Assembly: GCF_954871325.1 (NCBI RefSeq)
Contig: NC_088777.1
Location: 5,272,509 to 5,336,508, forward strand
Source of the DNA: Gordionus sp. m RMFG-2023
Lineage: Eukaryota; Nematomorpha; Gordioida; Chordodea; Parachordodidae
DNA length: 64,000 nt
Direction: 5' to 3'
The notes below the pieces were generated by a model. The model made no database searches, was not told the origin of the DNA, and saw only the letters and a program-made list of their open reading frames with translations. Positions 60,181 to 64,000 of the stretch are shown here, in pieces (positions within the stretch are counted from its first letter, which is position 1; every line of letters starts with the position of its first letter). Both the position numbers and the translations under genes were made by a program.

Positions 60181-60320
60181 CTAGATTGGCGATTCATGAA
60201 TATACACAGGAAACAGTTCTAGCGCCATTTTTTTGGTTTACATATCGGACTAATTGTCTCATTAACCATATAATGACAAGACACATTCAAAAGCATTTAA
60301 TGAATGAATAGGCAATCTAG
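60181..60320. mobile_element. Small MITE with CTAGATTGSC ends
   Basis: 140 bp: left ctagattggcgattcatgaa, right the inverse ttcattcattaaatg-type arm ending ggcaatctag. Non-coding. Only this copy is seen. Confidence 0.6.
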
Positions 60321-62902
60321 GTTAATATATACATCATTAGGTGTACTTTAAACCCGTTTAACACTAATAAAATCTTCAGAGAATTAAAAGGCGAAGAATA
60401 TTTATTCCTAATAATCCCTTCACTCCCTTAAATGGTTTTATATTCTCCTGGAATAATATGAGACTGATTGGCACTCAAGACATGATTTCTAAGATACCTA
60501 AATATGATGGATGAAATATTTAATTTAAGATCATGTATAGTTACATAAAAATATCTTCAAAAATTTATAAAAATAAATTATACTTTTTAAACCCTAAATG
60601 TAACTTTTTTTAAAAATATTTTCCATAATAAAATTTAATATTCATATATATAACTGATACCGAAATGCAGCGTCTTCATGATTGGATGGGGGGAGGGGTG
60701 GGTAGAAATCAGGGGCGTCGCTAGCCTTTACAATCTCAGGGGGCTCAACTAAAAAAAAATTATAGGGGGGGTCGCCCCCCATTGCCCCCAATTTGCGAGA
60801 CTCAGCCCACTTTTGCCCGGCCTTCGGCCGGGTTTTATATTAATATATTATACTTTTTTAAAATTTGTTAACTCTGAACAATTATTCTGAATTATTTTGT
60901 CATTTATTATATTATGCATACAAAATAAACTGGCATATAAATAATTAAAACAATACAAGACATTTCTTAGAATAATATTTTTTAATATAAAATCTATTTA
61001 TTACAGTATAAAATATTTTCGATTGCTTGATATAAAAAAATTTTGCCTTAAAGAATTACAAGTGATAAAAAAGGTTAATTAATTTGAAGAGATTCATGTA
61101 AATGGTGCAGGTAAATAAAAAATATATTTTATTAACTTTATTGTATATATCTCTATAAAAATGTTTATATATATATATTTTACAAAAAATAATATTTGAC
61201 TAACATAAAAGTATAATCTTAAATTAACTAAAATATCAGTTACGACTAAAATAAAGGTTACCATTTGAAAATTAAAATAAAGGTTATAAATTATAAAACC
61301 AAAATTATATTATTAAAAAATGTTACAATTTGTAAAACTATAATTATATTATTCAAAAATGTTACAATTTGTAAAACTAAAATTATATTATTCAACATAA
61401 TTCATATATATGCCTCAATTGATAATGGTTTTTAAAAACCATATAATATAATATAATATAATTCTTAGCAACTTACATTGTCATGAAACTAATATAGCTT
61501 CTGTTACCATTTTAGACATTGTTTTATAGAATGGACTAATAAGGAAAAATTTATAGGCCTAACCAAATCAACAATTCTTGAAGAAGAGATTATAAACGAC
61601 AAAGAATCATAAAATTAAATGGTGATTAAAGTTTCCTCTTAGATGATATGATGGGTGAGATATTAAATTTCTAAAGATTATCTTCCATTTTTAATAATAT
61701 ATAAACGACTACACAGTTGACCATTATTGTTTATCTAAAATATGCAATTTGCTCTAAGCAGCTGTACTAATAATCTTAACTTACATTGCCATACAAATAA
61801 TAGATACTGAATGACACTCACAATGTAAACTTATATCAGAATTTATTATGTTGGATAAATTGATAAAATAAAAACATAAAAATCTTTGGAAGAAATAATT
61901 ATGCAAATATATTGAAGCGTGGAGTTATTTACACGGCAATGCCATATTAGAAATGAAACATTTTCTAACTATAAAATAAGGACCAGAATGATATGATGAA
62001 ACAATTAAGATTTTATATATTGTCGCACCAGCTTGGTATATTATATCTTAAAATAATAGTAGTTTGTAATAATATCAAAAAATATACTTGTATTAAAAAT
62101 TTAACTCAAGACTGTTTTTCAAAAAAGAAAAAAATAGCTTTCCTAAAACACGTAAAAAAAGTGAAGAAAAGATATCAAATTTATTACATCTATTGCAGGA
62201 TGAATAATAAAATGTTTAATTTTTATATCTATTTATAACTAAATAGATGTAATTTACTGCAAAATGTTACCATATTTATTATCACCATTTATTATTAAAA
62301 TTTATTATAATATTAACTGTAATATATTATATAACTGTCAAATACGTCTATAAAAGTGGCATTTTCTCTAATAATTTATAACCAACTATATATAATAGAC
62401 GATTATAAACTATATCTCTATTTATTTAATCTCCTATACTTATTTGGACCTTGATAATATTTTTAGGAATAGGTATGAAAATTAAATTTAAAAATAAATA
62501 TACAGTTGATTAGTCATTGAACTCGGCTAATTGTAATATTAAATTTGTTAATTTTCAAATAATATATGATTATATTTATTTAATTAGGGTTATATAATAA
62601 TTTAAATAATAAAAGTCAATTAAACTTCATGTTACAGCTAAATTAATATTAAGTGAGTTATTGATATTATATTTTTAATACAGAATTTGATTGCAAGCTG
62701 ACATAGTGAAAATATAAATATGTATTTATCTAATCTAATAATTAAAATAGTATTCATTTAATAAAAATTTAAATAGTCTTATTAATTTCTAAATAATAAA
62801 ATTAAAGTATATATTGCTTAATGGAATTATAAAAGAAATCATTCAGGAGGCTATTAAAAAAATTTATTTTTAATTCAAGGGGATATTAAGGAGCCATTAA
62901 AA
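60321..62902. other. AT-rich stretch with one element end and no confident gene
   Basis: A transposon-end-like word, caggggcgtcgctagcc, at about 60710-60726 is followed by G- and C-runs and a hairpin, gcccggccttcggccgggt, at about 60816-60834. The frame at 61993-62238 is lysine- and isoleucine-rich and not recognised. Confidence 0.45.
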
Positions 62903-63116
<214 letters not shown>

Positions 63117-63664
63117 AATAATATAAAAAATTATTAAGCTCAAATCTTTAGAAAAAATTAAAACTATATAATTGTTATTTATATATTTTTTTGGATGCGA
63201 ATAATATTAAAATATTTATTTATTTTTAATGCAAATATAAATATTTACAATAATGATATTTATAATTTTTCATTGCGGTTATTGCTTCAATTAATTCATA
63301 TTTTCATTTAAATCCCATTGATCAAAAATATGTAAAAATTTCGTATAATTAAAAAAAATTGATGGATCTAATATTTCAAATAAATTTTCTAATTGTAACC
63401 ATAAACCGTAAATTGTTACTCTTTAAAGAATGCAATTGTAACTGTGTATTTTTTTAAAGTAACTTTTAACAAGAGTAGACCTCATATTAAAAAATTAATT
63501 TTAAAAATATATCTTTTAAAAAATTACCTTTTTATATATAATTTCGAATTTACATGGTCCAATTTTTAATTTATTATTTCAAAAAAAAGAAGATCGAATA
63601 TAATAATATACTAGAACTTACTTTAATCATATTTTTTTTTATTTTGCTTATTCAAATTTAGATC
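63117..63664. other. AT-rich upstream region of vWA gene copy 2
   Basis: No frame recognised. It resembles the AT-rich lead-in of copy 1 (acctttttttgtat; aatttaggaa; gaatttagaacatg in copy 1). Confidence 0.5.
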
Positions 63665-64000
63665 ATGTTCAAGGAAATATTATTGATCCTGTTTGTCTCT
63701 TTCGAATTTCATCTGACTACTGAATGGATAGACGGCAATGATCATCATCATATTAATCATATTAACAGATTTGGGTTATGGAATCACCCATATCATAAAA
63801 GGATTTATAGTCATACATCCAAATGTAACAAATATTTTTCATGAATTACTAAGGGTTGTATTTATTATATTGTACCCACTAATTTCAACTTTATATGAAT
63901 ATTACTTTTAAGATCCAGAATTTGATCCTCAAATTTTCAAAAATCTTGTGGCTCCTGTGAATACACCCACAGATATTATCATACTTTGGGAATTGGCTTA
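63665..64000 (+). CDS. Secreted vWA-domain protein, copy 2 (runs off the right edge)
   Basis: Exon 1 63665-63824 encodes a signal peptide (MFKEILLILFVSFEFHLT) and a His-rich linker (GNDHHHINHINRFGLW). An 88-nt GT-AG phase-1 intron leads to exon 2 from 63913: YPEFDPQIFKNLVAPVNTPT, DIIILWELA, open to the window end. The exon-2 frame that is broken in copy 1 is intact here, so this copy may be functional. As in copy 1 the first MIDAS residues read WELA, not DxSxS. vWA domains mediate extracellular protein contacts; the ligand is unknown. Only the start of the domain is visible, so the call leans on copy 1. Confidence 0.75.

Overview
This is an AT-rich eukaryotic window of about three-quarters A+T, built mostly from transposable elements, tandem repeats and quiet AT-rich DNA, with a few host genes whose exons are small and easily missed. 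A GOLGA7/ERF4-type gene, secreted vWA-domain genes and introns of only 39-99 nt where a gene can be read confidently suggest a metazoan or close relative with compact introns, perhaps a reduced parasite genome. The species cannot be named from sequence alone. The standard genetic code fits.

Layout. 1-4840: minus-strand remains of two Ty3/Gypsy-type LTR elements (A runs off the left edge; B is a gag remnant). 4890-8420: GC-rich-ended hAT relics, including non-autonomous copy 1. 9826-10309: an intact-looking three-exon GOLGA7 homologue (minus). 14989-16598: a three-exon Tigger/pogo-type transposase open from end to end, followed by a 3 x 340 bp repeat. 18868-26784: a young, nearly whole Gypsy element (C) with almost identical LTRs, a gag-like reading frame with a membrane segment and four zinc knuckles, pol, and an extra CCHC reading frame. 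27625-29330: hAT copy 2 with a perfect 8-bp target duplication. 31345-31845: a fold-back repeat. 32960-33880: an aldo-keto reductase gene or remnant (minus). 33902-36320: a large inverted repeat whose left arm was hit by two hAT-type insertions.

36365-45517 is a Mutator-like (MULE) zone: two divergent copies of a DDE + SWIM + PHD-type transposase gene, a five-unit tandem array of exon+intron modules inside the plus copy, a 2.2-kb 58-bp satellite, and a second element with a FLYWCH finger and another array of exon-like modules. 45518-64000 holds a dispersed repeat (R1, three copies), hAT copy 3, a LINE-type RT-associated fragment, and a cluster of secreted vWA-domain genes (one fragment, one pseudogene, one copy running off the right edge), with long AAAAG/GAAA purine microsatellites.

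The most unusual signal is that short modules with their own splice sites have been tandemly duplicated within MULE genes: at 39337-39866 as 60-nt phase-symmetric exons, and at 44281-44650 as glutamine/serine-rich modules. Other leads are the vWA cluster that lost its metal-binding motif, the Tigger reading frame that is whole but lacks a catalytic aspartate, and the accessory zinc-knuckle reading frame of Gypsy C. All calls were made by eye from sequence and remembered family motifs; no search was run.
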